A stretch of 64,000 bases of DNA from Caecibacteroides pullorum (GTDB lineage Bacteria; Bacteroidota; Bacteroidia; Bacteroidales; Bacteroidaceae): contig NZ_JAAZTS010000010.1 in the NCBI RefSeq assembly GCF_019239235.1, positions 1-64,000 on the forward strand, read 5' to 3'. A program made the translations under genes and the position numbers. Under the pieces are notes generated by a model that had not been told where the DNA came from, made no database searches, and was given only the letters and a program-made list of their open reading frames with translations. Position 1 is the first letter of the stretch. Every line of letters begins with the position of its first letter. Shown piece after piece: positions 41,098-51,262 of the stretch.

Positions 41098-42411
41098 TTA
41101 TACAAAACTGATAATTCCCCCATCTTCTGTACCTCCAGCCTCTTGAGCAGCTTGCTGATTCTGTTCCTCAGCCTTAGCCTTGATAGCATTCAGCGTAGTC
41201 TTATCACGCAAATAAGTAGGTGAATTCTCAACCATTGCCACCACTTCTGCATTATCTAAATCTTCAGGAGAGAATATATAAAGATGGCGACGACGTGTAC
41301 GTTGTGCACGGTTATTTGCATCCTTTCCATAGTAGGTTTCACGGCGTGTACGACGTTGTTCTTCCTCTTCCTCCAGTTCGGCCAGGCGCTGCTGTTCTTC
41401 AGCACTACGTTGACTCAAACGAGCGTCCATCTCCTGCATGTGGATATCTTGAATACCAAAACCTGTAGCAAGGAGAGTGATTTTTACACGTTCGCCTAAT
41501 TCCTTATCCTCCACCATGCCGAATTTTGTTTCAAAATCACGATTGAAGCGATTCATGAAATCCTTTATTTCATCCATCTCACTCATCATCAATTCATGAT
41601 CAGGACTATAAGAGATATTAAGCAGCACCTTTTTCGAGTTGAAAATATCATTGTTATTAAGCAGAGGTGAATGCTGAGCATTCTTAATGGCTTCGCTTAC
41701 ACGATTTTCCCCTTCGCCATATCCGGTACTCATAATAGCTACACCTCCATCTTTCATCACGGTTTTTACATCATTAAAGTCAAGGTTGATAATACCTCGC
41801 ATAGTAATGATTTCAGCAATGCTCTTGGCTGCGATAAGTAACGTGTCATTGGCTTTGGCAAAAGCACTGGTCACAGAAAGATCAGAATATATCTCACCTA
41901 ATTTCTCATTATTGATAACCAGCAAGGCATCGACATGGCGACTGATTTCCTCGACTCCGTCTAAGGCTTGGTCAATCTTCTTATCGCCCTCCCAGCGGAA
42001 GGGAATGGTAACAATGCCCACGGTGAGGATGTCCATTTCCTTGGCGATACGAGCAATAGTCGGTGCAGCTCCTGTACCAGTTCCTCCTCCCATACCTGCA
42101 GTGATGAAAACCATCTTCGTACCGTCGTTCAGCATATCCTTTACTTCCTCAATACTTTCTTCGGTAGCTTCTTTAGCCTTATTCGGGCGATTACCTGCTC
42201 CCAGTCCTTCGTGTCCCAGCTGGAGCTTTACAGGAACGGGGGATTCCTCAAGAGCTTTACGATCGGTATTACATACCACGAAGGCTACATCGTGGATACC
42301 TTCACGATACATGTGGTTAACAGCATTACCGCCTCCTCCCCCTACTCCGATGACTTTGATAATCTTCGGTGAATCGGTAGCGAAACCAAAATCTTTAATT
42401 ATATCGTCCAT
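41098..42411 (-). CDS. ftsZ: Cell division GTPase FtsZ
   Basis: FtsZ polymerises into the cytokinetic ring at midcell. The tubulin signature is GGGTGTGAAP, with the N-terminal GVGGGGGNAVNHM. At 437 residues it is longer than E. coli FtsZ (383); the extra length is the charged linker (EEEEQRRTRRETYYGKDAN) and a Bacteroidota-type C-terminal tail (ending GGIISFV) in place of the usual conserved peptide. It starts 20 bases after ftsA. Confidence 0.97.
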   Translation of the reverse strand: MDDIIKDFGFATDSPKIIKVIGVGGGGGNAVNHMYREGIHDVAFVVCNTDRKALEESPVPVKLQLGHEGLGAGNRPNKAKEATEESIEEVKDMLNDGTKMVFITAGMGGGTGTGAAPTIARIAKEMDILTVGIVTIPFRWEGDKKIDQALDGVEEISRHVDALLVINNEKLGEIYSDLSVTSAFAKANDTLLIAAKSIAEIITMRGIINLDFNDVKTVMKDGGVAIMSTGYGEGENRVSEAIKNAQHSPLLNNNDIFNSKKVLLNISYSPDHELMMSEMDEIKDFMNRFNRDFETKFGMVEDKELGERVKITLLATGFGIQDIHMQEMDARLSQRSAEEQQRLAELEEEEEQRRTRRETYYGKDANNRAQRTRRRHLYIFSPEDLDNAEVVAMVENSPTYLRDKTTLNAIKAKAEEQNQQAAQEAGGTEDGGIISFV

Positions 42412-42431
42412 ATGCTATCTGCTTTTAATGG

Positions 42432-43835
42432 TTACATCTTATCATCGTCAAACAATTCTTTGGTCAAAGTATCAATCTTGGACTTGAACCAGTTGGATTT
42501 ATTCTTTCTTTCCTGTTCTTTTCTCCGTTTCTCTTCTTCCTTCTTACGCTTCTCTTCCTCCTTCTTCTTCTTCTCCTCCTCTTCACGTTTACGACGGTTC
42601 TCTTCTTCCTGAGCTTTCAGAGTTTCATCATCCTTAAACATATCGGTTGGTTTAACTGGCCCGGATTGTACAGGATGTGGTCCTTCCTGTAAGCAACAGT
42701 TATCCTTACCAGCAATGAGCAAAGCCAAAAGGGTATTTTGTGTTCCGTTTTTCTTAATCTGCTCATTATAGCCACGGATCGTTTCCTGAACAGAAGAAGC
42801 AATTCTAATTTTACTTACCTTACAAACCTTAAGCATCGCGCCCTCAATATTACGCAAATTGGAAGTACCTCCAGTCAGCACAATACCGGCTAAAAGCTTG
42901 TCTTCATAACCAGAAAGCTGAAGTTGATTCCAAACATTAGCCAAGATTTCTTCTGTACGTGCAGCAACAATCTCGTTCAACTCCGTAAGAAGAATACTCC
43001 GTCCATCTTCTGTTGTACACGCAGCAGGCGTTTCCGTCTCTTCGTCTTCTTTGTAAAGAGCATCTCCATAGCTAAGTTTTAACTTTTCAGCCTCTTCATC
43101 TTCCATTTTCAAGGTGGTGATGTCACGGGTGATGTTACTACCACCTAAAGGAATCACACTAAGATAACGTAAGATATTATTTTTATAAACCATAACTGTA
43201 GTGGTGTCTGCACCCAAATCAATAAGCGCACACCCTGAACGAAGCTCATTCTCCGTCAAGACAGCTTGAGCCAAAGCAGTGGGAGCTGTTAGCAGGTCAG
43301 CAAACTCAATCTTAGCTTGTTCAAAACTCAATTCAAGATTCTTCTTGAGCGAAGAACGAGCCATGATATTAAGGAACTGTCCAGTAATAAATTTACCGGT
43401 AACACCTACAGGATCAGCATAAAGATTATTGTCTATCTTATATTCTTGTGGCGCCACGTCGAGAATATCCATGTCGACAATGGGACAAGCCAGGTTTTCG
43501 TCACAAAGGGTATCGATAAGTTCCTGCGAAATAACTTCTGCTTCAGGTGTGCGGCTTACGACATTTTTGACAGTACGTAAAGACTGCCCACCAATACCAG
43601 CATAGACTTTCGCAATAGGGCTTTTGAGTTGATCTTCCAGCCGGTTAATGATAGTAGTCAATGCCTGTGCAGCTTTACCAATGTTATAAACAGCCCCTTT
43701 GCGAACAAAAGAGGATGCCTCCTCAGTGGCATAGGCCAACACTTGAATACTTCCGTCACTGTTCCTACGTCCGGCAATGCCGGAAATCTTAGAAGAACTG
43801 AGCTCAATGGCTGCGATGAATTCTGTTGTTGCCAT
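42432..43835 (-). CDS. ftsA: Cell division protein FtsA
   Basis: FtsA is an actin-like ATPase that ties FtsZ to the membrane. Subdomains 1A/1C (residues 1-200, SSSKISGIAGRR) and 2 (GCALIDLGADTTTVMVY) are clear, as is the adenosine motif GIVLTGGTSNLRNIEG. The protein is about 467 residues; after residue 400 comes a long highly charged Lys/Glu stretch of some 45 residues and then an amphipathic end (NWFKSKIDTLTKELFDD) that fits the membrane-targeting helix. The charged linker makes the region unusually long relative to E. coli FtsA (420). It lies 39 bases after ftsQ and 20 before ftsZ. Confidence 0.96.
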   Translation of the reverse strand: MATTEFIAAIELSSSKISGIAGRRNSDGSIQVLAYATEEASSFVRKGAVYNIGKAAQALTTIINRLEDQLKSPIAKVYAGIGGQSLRTVKNVVSRTPEAEVISQELIDTLCDENLACPIVDMDILDVAPQEYKIDNNLYADPVGVTGKFITGQFLNIMARSSLKKNLELSFEQAKIEFADLLTAPTALAQAVLTENELRSGCALIDLGADTTTVMVYKNNILRYLSVIPLGGSNITRDITTLKMEDEEAEKLKLSYGDALYKEDEETETPAACTTEDGRSILLTELNEIVAARTEEILANVWNQLQLSGYEDKLLAGIVLTGGTSNLRNIEGAMLKVCKVSKIRIASSVQETIRGYNEQIKKNGTQNTLLALLIAGKDNCCLQEGPHPVQSGPVKPTDMFKDDETLKAQEEENRRKREEEEKKKKEEEKRKKEEEKRRKEQERKNKSNWFKSKIDTLTKELFDDDKM

Positions 43836-43874
43836 ATATCTCCATTATTATTGTTTTATTAATCTTTCCTGTAT

Positions 43875-44612
43875 TCAATCTCGTTTGGTGCAAATAATCT
43901 GGTTATCAAACTCTACATTAATACGTGAATATTTATTCCATCCCACTTTATTTAGGGCTTTTTGGTAGAATTCCTTAAGACGGTCCAACTTGCGATCATA
44001 GTCCTTTAATTCACCCAAATATATGAGATGGTCGCCTACACGAGGCACGAGTTCAACAGTCTGATCTGCACAAATATAAATTTGTTCAATCTGAGCATCC
44101 CAAAAAGGATTCTGCTGCAAAAATACACCAAACTTATATAATTTCTCCATGGCAAAAGACTTTTCTATATGTCCCGTAGCCAAAGGGACATGAGCCACAC
44201 ATTTTGCACCAGGAGGCATAATTGTTCCTTTGTTATCCAAATAATAATTATTGCCACGACTGCTCATAACACGCATGATGGGAATACGTTGACTAACCTC
44301 TGTACATACTTTCCCACTGGGAGTTTTGTAGCACTCTACACGATCGATAAGCGGATGAGCAGATAAAACCTCCTCGAGACGATCTGTACGTACTTCATCC
44401 AAATCGCGACCTACAGGATCAAGCTTTTCCTTGCGAAGCATGGACAAAACCTCCTTCTTGGTAATGAAGCCAGCGTAAACAGTATCCTTAATAACCAATT
44501 CCAAATCGGAACAAACAGCCGCTTTAGGTTTCCGATTAAAAGCGGTAACGGCTACAATCAGATAGGCGCTGACCAATAACAGGACAATTGTCAGTAAAAT
44601 TCTTCTTATCAT
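43875..44612 (-). CDS. ftsQ: Cell division protein FtsQ
   Basis: A 245-residue bitopic membrane protein of the divisome: an N-terminal transmembrane helix (about 5-26, LLTIVLLLVSAYLIVAVTAF) and a periplasmic part with a POTRA-like beta domain. Sequence identity to E. coli FtsQ is low, but size, topology and the place between murC and ftsA support the call. The segment IDRVECYKTPSGKVCTEVSQRIPIMRV is the FtsQ family pattern. It lies 76 bases downstream of murC. Confidence 0.88.
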   Translation of the reverse strand: MIRRILLTIVLLLVSAYLIVAVTAFNRKPKAAVCSDLELVIKDTVYAGFITKKEVLSMLRKEKLDPVGRDLDEVRTDRLEEVLSAHPLIDRVECYKTPSGKVCTEVSQRIPIMRVMSSRGNNYYLDNKGTIMPPGAKCVAHVPLATGHIEKSFAMEKLYKFGVFLQQNPFWDAQIEQIYICADQTVELVPRVGDHLIYLGELKDYDRKLDRLKEFYQKALNKVGWNKYSRINVEFDNQIICTKRD

Positions 44613-44688
44613 ATTTCTTCGTTATTTCTGATGTCTTGACTGTATCCGCAATTATAACACTCAAATGAATTTGCTACGTATATATCTG

Positions 44689-46083
44689 TTAACGCCGTTG
44701 TTCCAGCAAACGAGTAATTTGAGGAACATAGTTATCCATATCACCAGCACCTAGTACAATCAGAACTTCGATATCCTTTGTTTCGAGCAAAGCAAGTACA
44801 TCTTCTTTACGACAAAGACACTTTTCAATACCAGGACGTAATTGATCATAAATGAGCTGGCTACTAACGCCTGGAATAGGCTCTTCACGAGCAGGATAAA
44901 TATCAGTAAGAATCACCTCATCAAGCAACGAAAGACTATCTGCAAACTCATGATAAAAATCGCGCGTACGTGTATAGAGATGAGGTTGGAAAATAGCCGT
45001 TATCTTCTTATCCTGATATAATTCACGAATAGATCGTACACTCTGAGCAATTTCCGCCGGATGATGGGCATAGTCACTGAGAAAAACAATACGATCTGTC
45101 TTCAGCTTAAAATCAAAACGGCGATCTACACCACGAAAACTGGCCATGCCTCGCTTAATTTCTTCATCAGTAACACCATTCAAATGGGCCAATGCCATAG
45201 CAGCTACACCATTATCTATATTAATGCTGACAGGTACTCCCAATTGAACATCACAGATACGCGTATCAGGCGCCACAAAGTCCACATAAATATCACCTCC
45301 GCCAATACGAATGTTTTCAGCATGAAAGTCACCATGATCGCGGCTGTAAGTATAAACCTTGACGCCAGACTGCACATCGGGCTGCAAGGCAAGTCCTTCG
45401 TGAAGGATGAGTGCTCCTCCTGGTTGAATAAGTGTTGTGTAGTGACGAAAACTTTCCAAATATGCCTCCCGAGTACCATAAATATCCAAATGGTCAGGGT
45501 CAGTAGCAGTAATAACACTCATATAAGGAGACAACCAGTGAAAGGAACGATCAAATTCATCAGCTTCAATAACTGTGTAAGGACTCTCCTGTGACAATAA
45601 CAAATTAGTACCGTAATTTTTTGAGATACCTCCTAAAAAAGCTGTACAACCTACATGCGATTGCTGAAGTAAATGTGCAGCCATCGTACTAGTTGTGGTC
45701 TTACCATGTGTACCAGCCACACAAAGAGCCTTGCTGCTACGTGTAATAATACCCAATACCTGAGCACGTTTATGTATCTCAAAACCGTTCGTACGAAAAT
45801 AATTCAATTCAGCATGTTCATTCGGAATAGCCGGAGTATAGACAATCAAAGTTGTAGCTGCATCTCTACACCATTCTGGTATTTGATTAACATCTTCTTC
45901 ATAATGAATAACCGCTCCTTCTTCCACAAGCCGTGCTGTCAGTTCACTGGGTGTACGATCGTATCCAGCCACACGTTTGCCCAGTGAAAGGAAGTAACGT
46001 ATCAAAGCACTCATTCCGATCCCTCCGGCACCAACAAAATAAACGGATTGTATAGTTTCTATATTCATAATAATATGCTTCAT
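44689..46083 (-). CDS. murC: UDP-N-acetylmuramate--L-alanine ligase
   Basis: MurC adds L-alanine to UDP-MurNAc, the first peptide step of peptidoglycan synthesis. The N-terminal Rossmann motif is VYFVGAGGIGMSAL, the ATP loop is AGTHGKTTTSTM, and DPDHLDIYG is in the central domain. Length (464) is normal. The start overlaps the murG stop (ATGA at 46080-46083), typical of coupled translation; an alternative ATG five codons in (MNIETIQSVYF at 46068) matches the usual family start as well and may be the real one. Confidence 0.96.
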   Translation of the reverse strand: MKHIIMNIETIQSVYFVGAGGIGMSALIRYFLSLGKRVAGYDRTPSELTARLVEEGAVIHYEEDVNQIPEWCRDAATTLIVYTPAIPNEHAELNYFRTNGFEIHKRAQVLGIITRSSKALCVAGTHGKTTTSTMAAHLLQQSHVGCTAFLGGISKNYGTNLLLSQESPYTVIEADEFDRSFHWLSPYMSVITATDPDHLDIYGTREAYLESFRHYTTLIQPGGALILHEGLALQPDVQSGVKVYTYSRDHGDFHAENIRIGGGDIYVDFVAPDTRICDVQLGVPVSINIDNGVAAMALAHLNGVTDEEIKRGMASFRGVDRRFDFKLKTDRIVFLSDYAHHPAEIAQSVRSIRELYQDKKITAIFQPHLYTRTRDFYHEFADSLSLLDEVILTDIYPAREEPIPGVSSQLIYDQLRPGIEKCLCRKEDVLALLETKDIEVLIVLGAGDMDNYVPQITRLLEQRR

Positions 46084-47240
46084 TTTATCAATTTCAACAC
46101 TTCTTCAGCAATAATACGAGCAGAGTCAGGCAAAGCCAACTTTGCAATATTTATACTTAATTGCTTCAATAATTCATCATCTGCAACGGTCTCTAGAGCC
46201 GTATCAAGCAACTTTTCCTGCGCTTCGGCATCTTTCACATAAAGAGCAGCATCCTTGTTGACCAATGCCAACGCATTTTTTGTCTGATGGTCCTCAGCCA
46301 CATTAGGCGAAGGAACAAGAATAACCGGCTTACCCAAGAGACAGAACTCTGAAATAGAACCTGCTCCAGCACGTGAAATAACCAAATCAGCCAACGTATA
46401 GGCATTATTCATATTCTTAATGAAGTCCGTCACATACAAGTTAGGAATACTACCTACTCGTGCATTGCGCACAGCTTCTCCCGTAAAAGCAGTAATGGCA
46501 GCTTTTACCTGATCTATATATATCTTACCTGTTTGCCAAATAAACTGCACCTCAGGATGTGCTTTCATAAGCGCTAACCCTGCCGCCAACGTCTGATTGA
46601 TAGTACGTGCTCCCAAACTTCCACCTAATACAAGCACTGTCTTCAAATTAGGATTAAAACCAAATGCAGAAGCTGCAGTTTCACGTGTAATCTGATTATC
46701 TAGTAACGATTGTCTTACAGGATTCCCTGTTAATAGAATCTTCTCAGAAGGAAAAAACTTTTCCATGCCTTCATAAGCCACGCAAATGCGATCTGCCTTC
46801 TGAGCCAATAATTTATTGGTAACTCCGGCGTAAGAGTTCTGCTCTTGTATCAAAGTTGGTATACCCATCATACCTGCAGTCTTCAATGTAGGACCACTAG
46901 CATATCCACCTACACCCACCGCTACTTGCGGACGAAATTCCTTGATAATCTTGCGTGCTTTCCATTGGCTACGCAATAATTTAAGGATCACAGAGAAGTT
47001 CCTCCATAAATGCTGACGGTCAAACCCTGCTACCGGTAAACCAATAATACGATAACCGGCATCGGGCACACGTTGCATCTCCATCCTTCCTTCTGCACCT
47101 ACAAAAAGGATTTCAGCCTCGGGACACAACTCACGAATAGCATTGGCTATAGATACAGCTGGGAAAATATGTCCTCCTGTACCACCACCGCTGATAATAA
47201 TACGCGGAGCCTTATTATTAATGTAATCCTTCATTTTCAC
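46080..47240 (-). CDS. murG: UDP-N-acetylglucosamine--lipid I transferase MurG
   Basis: MurG adds GlcNAc to lipid I at the inner face of the cytoplasmic membrane, giving lipid II. The family motifs are visible: SGGGTGGHIFPA near the start (donor-binding G-loop), GVGGYASGPTLKTA, and in the C-terminal half GGSLGARTIN and ISRAGAGSISEFCLLGKPVILVPSP. The length of 386 residues is slightly above the usual 355-370 owing to a short N-terminal extension. ftsW lies 21 bases upstream and murC overlaps its end by 4 bases. Confidence 0.96.
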   Translation of the reverse strand: MKMKDYINNKAPRIIISGGGTGGHIFPAVSIANAIRELCPEAEILFVGAEGRMEMQRVPDAGYRIIGLPVAGFDRQHLWRNFSVILKLLRSQWKARKIIKEFRPQVAVGVGGYASGPTLKTAGMMGIPTLIQEQNSYAGVTNKLLAQKADRICVAYEGMEKFFPSEKILLTGNPVRQSLLDNQITRETAASAFGFNPNLKTVLVLGGSLGARTINQTLAAGLALMKAHPEVQFIWQTGKIYIDQVKAAITAFTGEAVRNARVGSIPNLYVTDFIKNMNNAYTLADLVISRAGAGSISEFCLLGKPVILVPSPNVAEDHQTKNALALVNKDAALYVKDAEAQEKLLDTALETVADDELLKQLSINIAKLALPDSARIIAEEVLKLIK

Positions 47241-47261
47241 CTTTGTTTTTGGATTCTTCTT

Positions 47262-48569
47262 CTAATTGAATTCACTGTCACTGTTTAACAGTTTTGAAGT
47301 GGGTTCTTCTGCCTCTTCCTGGACCTGAACAGACGCGACATCTGCAACAGCAGCTTCCACTTGCATCGAAATCTGAGCATCATGTTGTTTCTGTTCTTCC
47401 AACTGAGAAGTATATCGACTGACACTAAGTATCATACCAATATAAGCACAGTTAATAAAAGTCGAGGTACCTCCTTTACTAATAAGTGGCAACGGCTGTC
47501 CTGTAACAGGTGCTAAACCTACAGCTACCATCATATTGAACAAAGCCTGCGTCACTAGCAAAAGAGCTATACCAATGACCAAAAAGGCCGGAAAAGTTCG
47601 GTCGCACTTCTTAGCAATACGTCCTACACGTATCAACAGACAAATATAAAGAAAAACGACAACAATACCACCAATAAGCCCCAGTTCTTCAATAATAATA
47701 GCATAAATAAAATCTGAATAAGCTTGACTAAGGAAGTCGCGCTGGACTGAATTACCAGGTCCTTTTCCGATAACATGACTGGTAGCTACAGCAATACGAG
47801 CATGAGCTACCTGAGCATCCCCATCAATATCAAACTTTGCAGCAGGCACTTCCTTAGCATAAGCAAAATCAACAATACGTGCTTTCACCGTAGTAAAACG
47901 ATGTCCCATTGGAATCTTTTCCAATGTATCATTAGGTGTAGCCAATAAAAAAGACACAAATAGTACTACTGCACCAATCAAACCTCCTCCTAGTAATATC
48001 AGTTTTTTAGCTTGTACACGTCCGATAAACATCATCAAATAAACGGTACCAAAAAGCAATACACCAGTTGAATAATTCTCCGGCAAAATAAGACCACAAA
48101 CAATACATGTCATGATCATGATGCGCTTAAAAGCTTTAGGGGATGCTCCCGATTCATCTTGTCCATGCGACAAAATTACAGCCGTTCCCATAATGACACC
48201 CATTTTAGCCAATTCTGAGGGCTGAAATTGTACCCCCATGAAAGTCATCCAACGGGCAGCGCCATTAATACGGTCACCTGTCACAATACCTGTAATCATA
48301 ACAAAGAGCAATAGCACAACCGAAACCAACAGCAGGGGATATGGAAGTGCCTGAAACCATTTATAAGGAATATTATGCACAAACACAACAATCAATGCCC
48401 CAATGGAAAGCAGAATCGTGTGTTGGGTAATCGGTCCCCAATGGTCGCCACTTTTATAAGTAAGTGTAGACGCTGCGGAAAACACTTCTGTAATAGAAAT
48501 AAGACAGAGCACCAAGAAGATAATCCATATCACCTTGTCACCTTTGAATATGCTTTTTAATAGATCCAC
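47262..48569 (-). CDS. ftsW: Peptidoglycan glycosyltransferase FtsW (SEDS family)
   Basis: FtsW polymerises lipid II into glycan strands at the septum, working with FtsI. The 435-residue protein has about ten transmembrane segments and SEDS signatures such as GAARWMTFMGVQFQPSELAKMG, NSVQRDFLSQAYSDFIYAIIIEELG, and PVTGQPLPLISKGGTSTFINC. The C-terminal cytoplasmic tail after 385 is acidic and not conserved. It lies 42 bases downstream of murD. Confidence 0.95.
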   Translation of the reverse strand: MDLLKSIFKGDKVIWIIFLVLCLISITEVFSAASTLTYKSGDHWGPITQHTILLSIGALIVVFVHNIPYKWFQALPYPLLLVSVVLLLFVMITGIVTGDRINGAARWMTFMGVQFQPSELAKMGVIMGTAVILSHGQDESGASPKAFKRIMIMTCIVCGLILPENYSTGVLLFGTVYLMMFIGRVQAKKLILLGGGLIGAVVLFVSFLLATPNDTLEKIPMGHRFTTVKARIVDFAYAKEVPAAKFDIDGDAQVAHARIAVATSHVIGKGPGNSVQRDFLSQAYSDFIYAIIIEELGLIGGIVVVFLYICLLIRVGRIAKKCDRTFPAFLVIGIALLLVTQALFNMMVAVGLAPVTGQPLPLISKGGTSTFINCAYIGMILSVSRYTSQLEEQKQHDAQISMQVEAAVADVASVQVQEEAEEPTSKLLNSDSEFN

Positions 48570-48611
48570 GTTATTCTATTTTAAGATGTCCGTATCTCGT
48601 TTTAAAACAGT

Positions 48612-49946
48612 TTATAAACTTCGTACGCATGCTTTGAACTGATCACCACGATCTTCGTAGCTCTTGAAAAGATCAAACGAAGCACAACATGGACTCAGCA
48701 ACACTGTTTCCCCTTTTTTGGCCAGATGGTAGGCAGCGTTTACAGCATCCTTCATACCAGTCTGTACATCGGCTACCGGCAGTCCCAAACGATCGAAGAA
48801 ATCGTGCAACTTTTCGTTATGCAAACCCAAGTACACCAATGCCGAACACTTCTCACGCACCAAATCCTCTATCTCCTTATAATCGTTACCTTTATCCTTT
48901 CCACCCAATATCAACACAGTCTTGGTCGTCATGCTTTGCAGGGCATACCAGCAGGAGTTAACGTTAGTAGCTTTCGAATCGTTGATAAAATGTACCCCAC
49001 GTACTGTAGCAACTTTTTCCAATCTGTGAGGAACTCCCTGAAAGTCGGATAAGGCCTTCCGAATGTCTTCATTCTTCACGCCTGCCAGGTTGGCCGAGAT
49101 GCCAGCAGCCAGCGAATTATACAAATTGTGTGTACCGCGCAAGGCCAGTTCTTCTTGTTCCATGTTGAAAGCGATAGGTGTATTGATTTCCACCTCTCCA
49201 TCTTCCACATAGGCAATAGCTCCATCTTCCTTAACAGCAGAAAAAGGATATAACTGTGCCCTTAGCCCATGTTTAGCTAACTCGCGACGAATAATGGGGT
49301 CATCATTCCAATAAACAAAGGCGTCTTCTTCCGTCTGATTCTGAGTAATGCGGAATTTAGCATCTACATAGTTTTGCATACAGTGATCGTAACGATCCAG
49401 ATGGTCGGGAGTAATGTTCATTAGTACAGCAATATTAGCGCGGAACTTATACATGTTATCCAATTGAAAGCTACTCAACTCAATAACATAGTAATCATAC
49501 TGCTCGGTAGCAACCTGCAAAGCCAAACTTTTTCCAATATTACCAGCCAAGCCGACATTCATTCCGGCACTCTTAAATATATGATAAATGAGTGAAGTGG
49601 TTGTCGTCTTTCCGTTCGATCCTGTAATACAAATCATTTTTGCATTCGTATAACGTCCGGCAAACTCTATCTCGGAAATAACAGGCGTACCCTGCGCTTT
49701 CAACTTCAATATCAGCGGAGCATCATTAGGAATACCCGGGCTCTTGATGACTTCATTGGCATTCAGAATCTTTTCTTCCGTATGTTCACCTTCTTCCCAA
49801 GGAATATCATACTTGTTCAACAGTTCTTTGTACTTGTCCTTGATGGCACCCATGTCTGAAACAAAAGTGTCGAAACCTTTCACTTTTGCCAGCACGGCAG
49901 CACCTGCACCGCTTTCGCCGGCTCCTAAAACTACAATTCTGTTCAT
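48612..49946 (-). CDS. murD: UDP-N-acetylmuramoylalanine--D-glutamate ligase
   Basis: MurD adds D-glutamate to UDP-MurNAc-L-Ala. The N-terminal Rossmann loop is VVLGAGESGAGAAVLA, the ATP loop is CITGSNGKTTTTSL, and NITPDHLDRYD and NDSKATNVNSC follow in the central and C-terminal domains. Its length of 444 residues is normal. It lies 7 bases after mraY and 42 before ftsW. Confidence 0.96.
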   Translation of the reverse strand: MNRIVVLGAGESGAGAAVLAKVKGFDTFVSDMGAIKDKYKELLNKYDIPWEEGEHTEEKILNANEVIKSPGIPNDAPLILKLKAQGTPVISEIEFAGRYTNAKMICITGSNGKTTTTSLIYHIFKSAGMNVGLAGNIGKSLALQVATEQYDYYVIELSSFQLDNMYKFRANIAVLMNITPDHLDRYDHCMQNYVDAKFRITQNQTEEDAFVYWNDDPIIRRELAKHGLRAQLYPFSAVKEDGAIAYVEDGEVEINTPIAFNMEQEELALRGTHNLYNSLAAGISANLAGVKNEDIRKALSDFQGVPHRLEKVATVRGVHFINDSKATNVNSCWYALQSMTTKTVLILGGKDKGNDYKEIEDLVREKCSALVYLGLHNEKLHDFFDRLGLPVADVQTGMKDAVNAAYHLAKKGETVLLSPCCASFDLFKSYEDRGDQFKACVRSL

Positions 49947-49953
49947 ATCTATA

Positions 49954-51222
49954 TTATCTGATCTTCAACGTAATAATAGTAATAGCTGCCAAAATGATGG
50001 TCACAATCCAAAAACGAACGGTAATCTTCGATTCATGGAACAGCTGTTCTGGTTTGGTAAATACAACACGACATCCCGGCTCTATCAGATTCATACCGGT
50101 ACGGAAATGATCGTGTATCGGTGTACGTTTGAACAAACGTTGTTTGACTCCTTTCCGCTTACCAGCTTTATAATAAACTCTTTGCAAAATAACCGAAAGA
50201 TTTTCTACCAAAAATACTCCACAAAGAATAGGAATCAGTAATTCCTTGTGGATAATGATAGCAAAAACAGCAATGATACCTCCAATGGTGAGACTACCTG
50301 TATCGCCCATGAATACCTGTGCTGGATAAGCATTGTACCATAGAAAACCAATAAGTGCACCAATGAAAGCACAAACAAAGATTACCAGCTCTTCTGAGCC
50401 AGGAATATACATAATATTCAAATAACCAGCATACTCAATATGACTAGACACATAAGCCAATATACCTAATGTCAATCCTATGATAGCCGAATTACCAGCT
50501 GCCATGCCATCCATACCGTCATTCAAATTCGCGCCATTACTTACAGCTGTAACTACAAAGATAGTAACAAGAACGAATAATATCCATCCGGCAGTCTGCG
50601 CATGCTCACCTAGAAAACCCATGAGATCAGCATAATCCAAGTTATTACTCTTAAAGAACGGAATAGTGGTTTGTGTGGCCTTGATTTCCTTGGCAGCATG
50701 AACAATTTCTATCTGTCCATCCGGCTGTTCCATTTCAATATTCTCACGAATAACAACTTGTGGACTAAGATAGAGAGTTAACCCCACAATCAAGCCAAGC
50801 CCCACCTGGCCAATAATCTTGAATTTTCCGTGCAGACCCTCTTTATCCTTTTTGAATATCTTAATGTAATCATCAGCAAAACCCAGTGAACCCAACCAGA
50901 CGGTGGTGATAAGCATCAGTATCATGTAGATATTTTCCAACTTACCCAATAACAAACAAGGAATAAGAGTAGCAAAAATAATAATGACTCCTCCCATACT
51001 AGGTACACCCACCTTATTCACACCAAAAGGATCAATGCTAGCATCACGCTGAGTTTCAGTAATCTGCTTTCGTTTCAGCAGATGAATAAATTTATCTCCC
51101 CAGATAGTGGAAATGAGCAGAGCCAGAATGATAGCCATCAACGCACGAAACGACGTGTAGCCAAACATACCTGCACCAGGGAAGTCATATTGGTCGAGCC
51201 AATGGAATAAATAGTATAACAT
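49954..51222 (-). CDS. mraY: Phospho-N-acetylmuramoyl-pentapeptide transferase
   Basis: MraY makes lipid I by moving phospho-MurNAc-pentapeptide to undecaprenyl phosphate. The 422-residue form is longer than E. coli MraY (360) because of an insertion of about 55 residues around 165-215 (NIEMEQPDGQIEIVHAAKEI), common in Bacteroidota. Family motifs: DPFGVNKVGVPSMGG, GFADDYIKIFKKDKEGL, DGMDGMAAG and AQVFMGDTGSLT. About ten membrane segments. The start MLYYLFHWLDQYD at 51222 is preferred over 51255 because the longer form begins in a low-complexity heptamer-like spacer. Confidence 0.95.
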   Translation of the reverse strand: MLYYLFHWLDQYDFPGAGMFGYTSFRALMAIILALLISTIWGDKFIHLLKRKQITETQRDASIDPFGVNKVGVPSMGGVIIIFATLIPCLLLGKLENIYMILMLITTVWLGSLGFADDYIKIFKKDKEGLHGKFKIIGQVGLGLIVGLTLYLSPQVVIRENIEMEQPDGQIEIVHAAKEIKATQTTIPFFKSNNLDYADLMGFLGEHAQTAGWILFVLVTIFVVTAVSNGANLNDGMDGMAAGNSAIIGLTLGILAYVSSHIEYAGYLNIMYIPGSEELVIFVCAFIGALIGFLWYNAYPAQVFMGDTGSLTIGGIIAVFAIIIHKELLIPILCGVFLVENLSVILQRVYYKAGKRKGVKQRLFKRTPIHDHFRTGMNLIEPGCRVVFTKPEQLFHESKITVRFWIVTIILAAITIITLKIR

Positions 51223-51262
51223 GACAATGAATAATTTACAATGTACAATTAACAATCAATCT
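51223..51262. repeat. Short heptamer-like repeats between murE and mraY
   Basis: The spacer is made of variants of ACAATGA and ACAATTA on the plus strand. It resembles the spacer repeats around purE in style, though without a second arm. Confidence 0.4.
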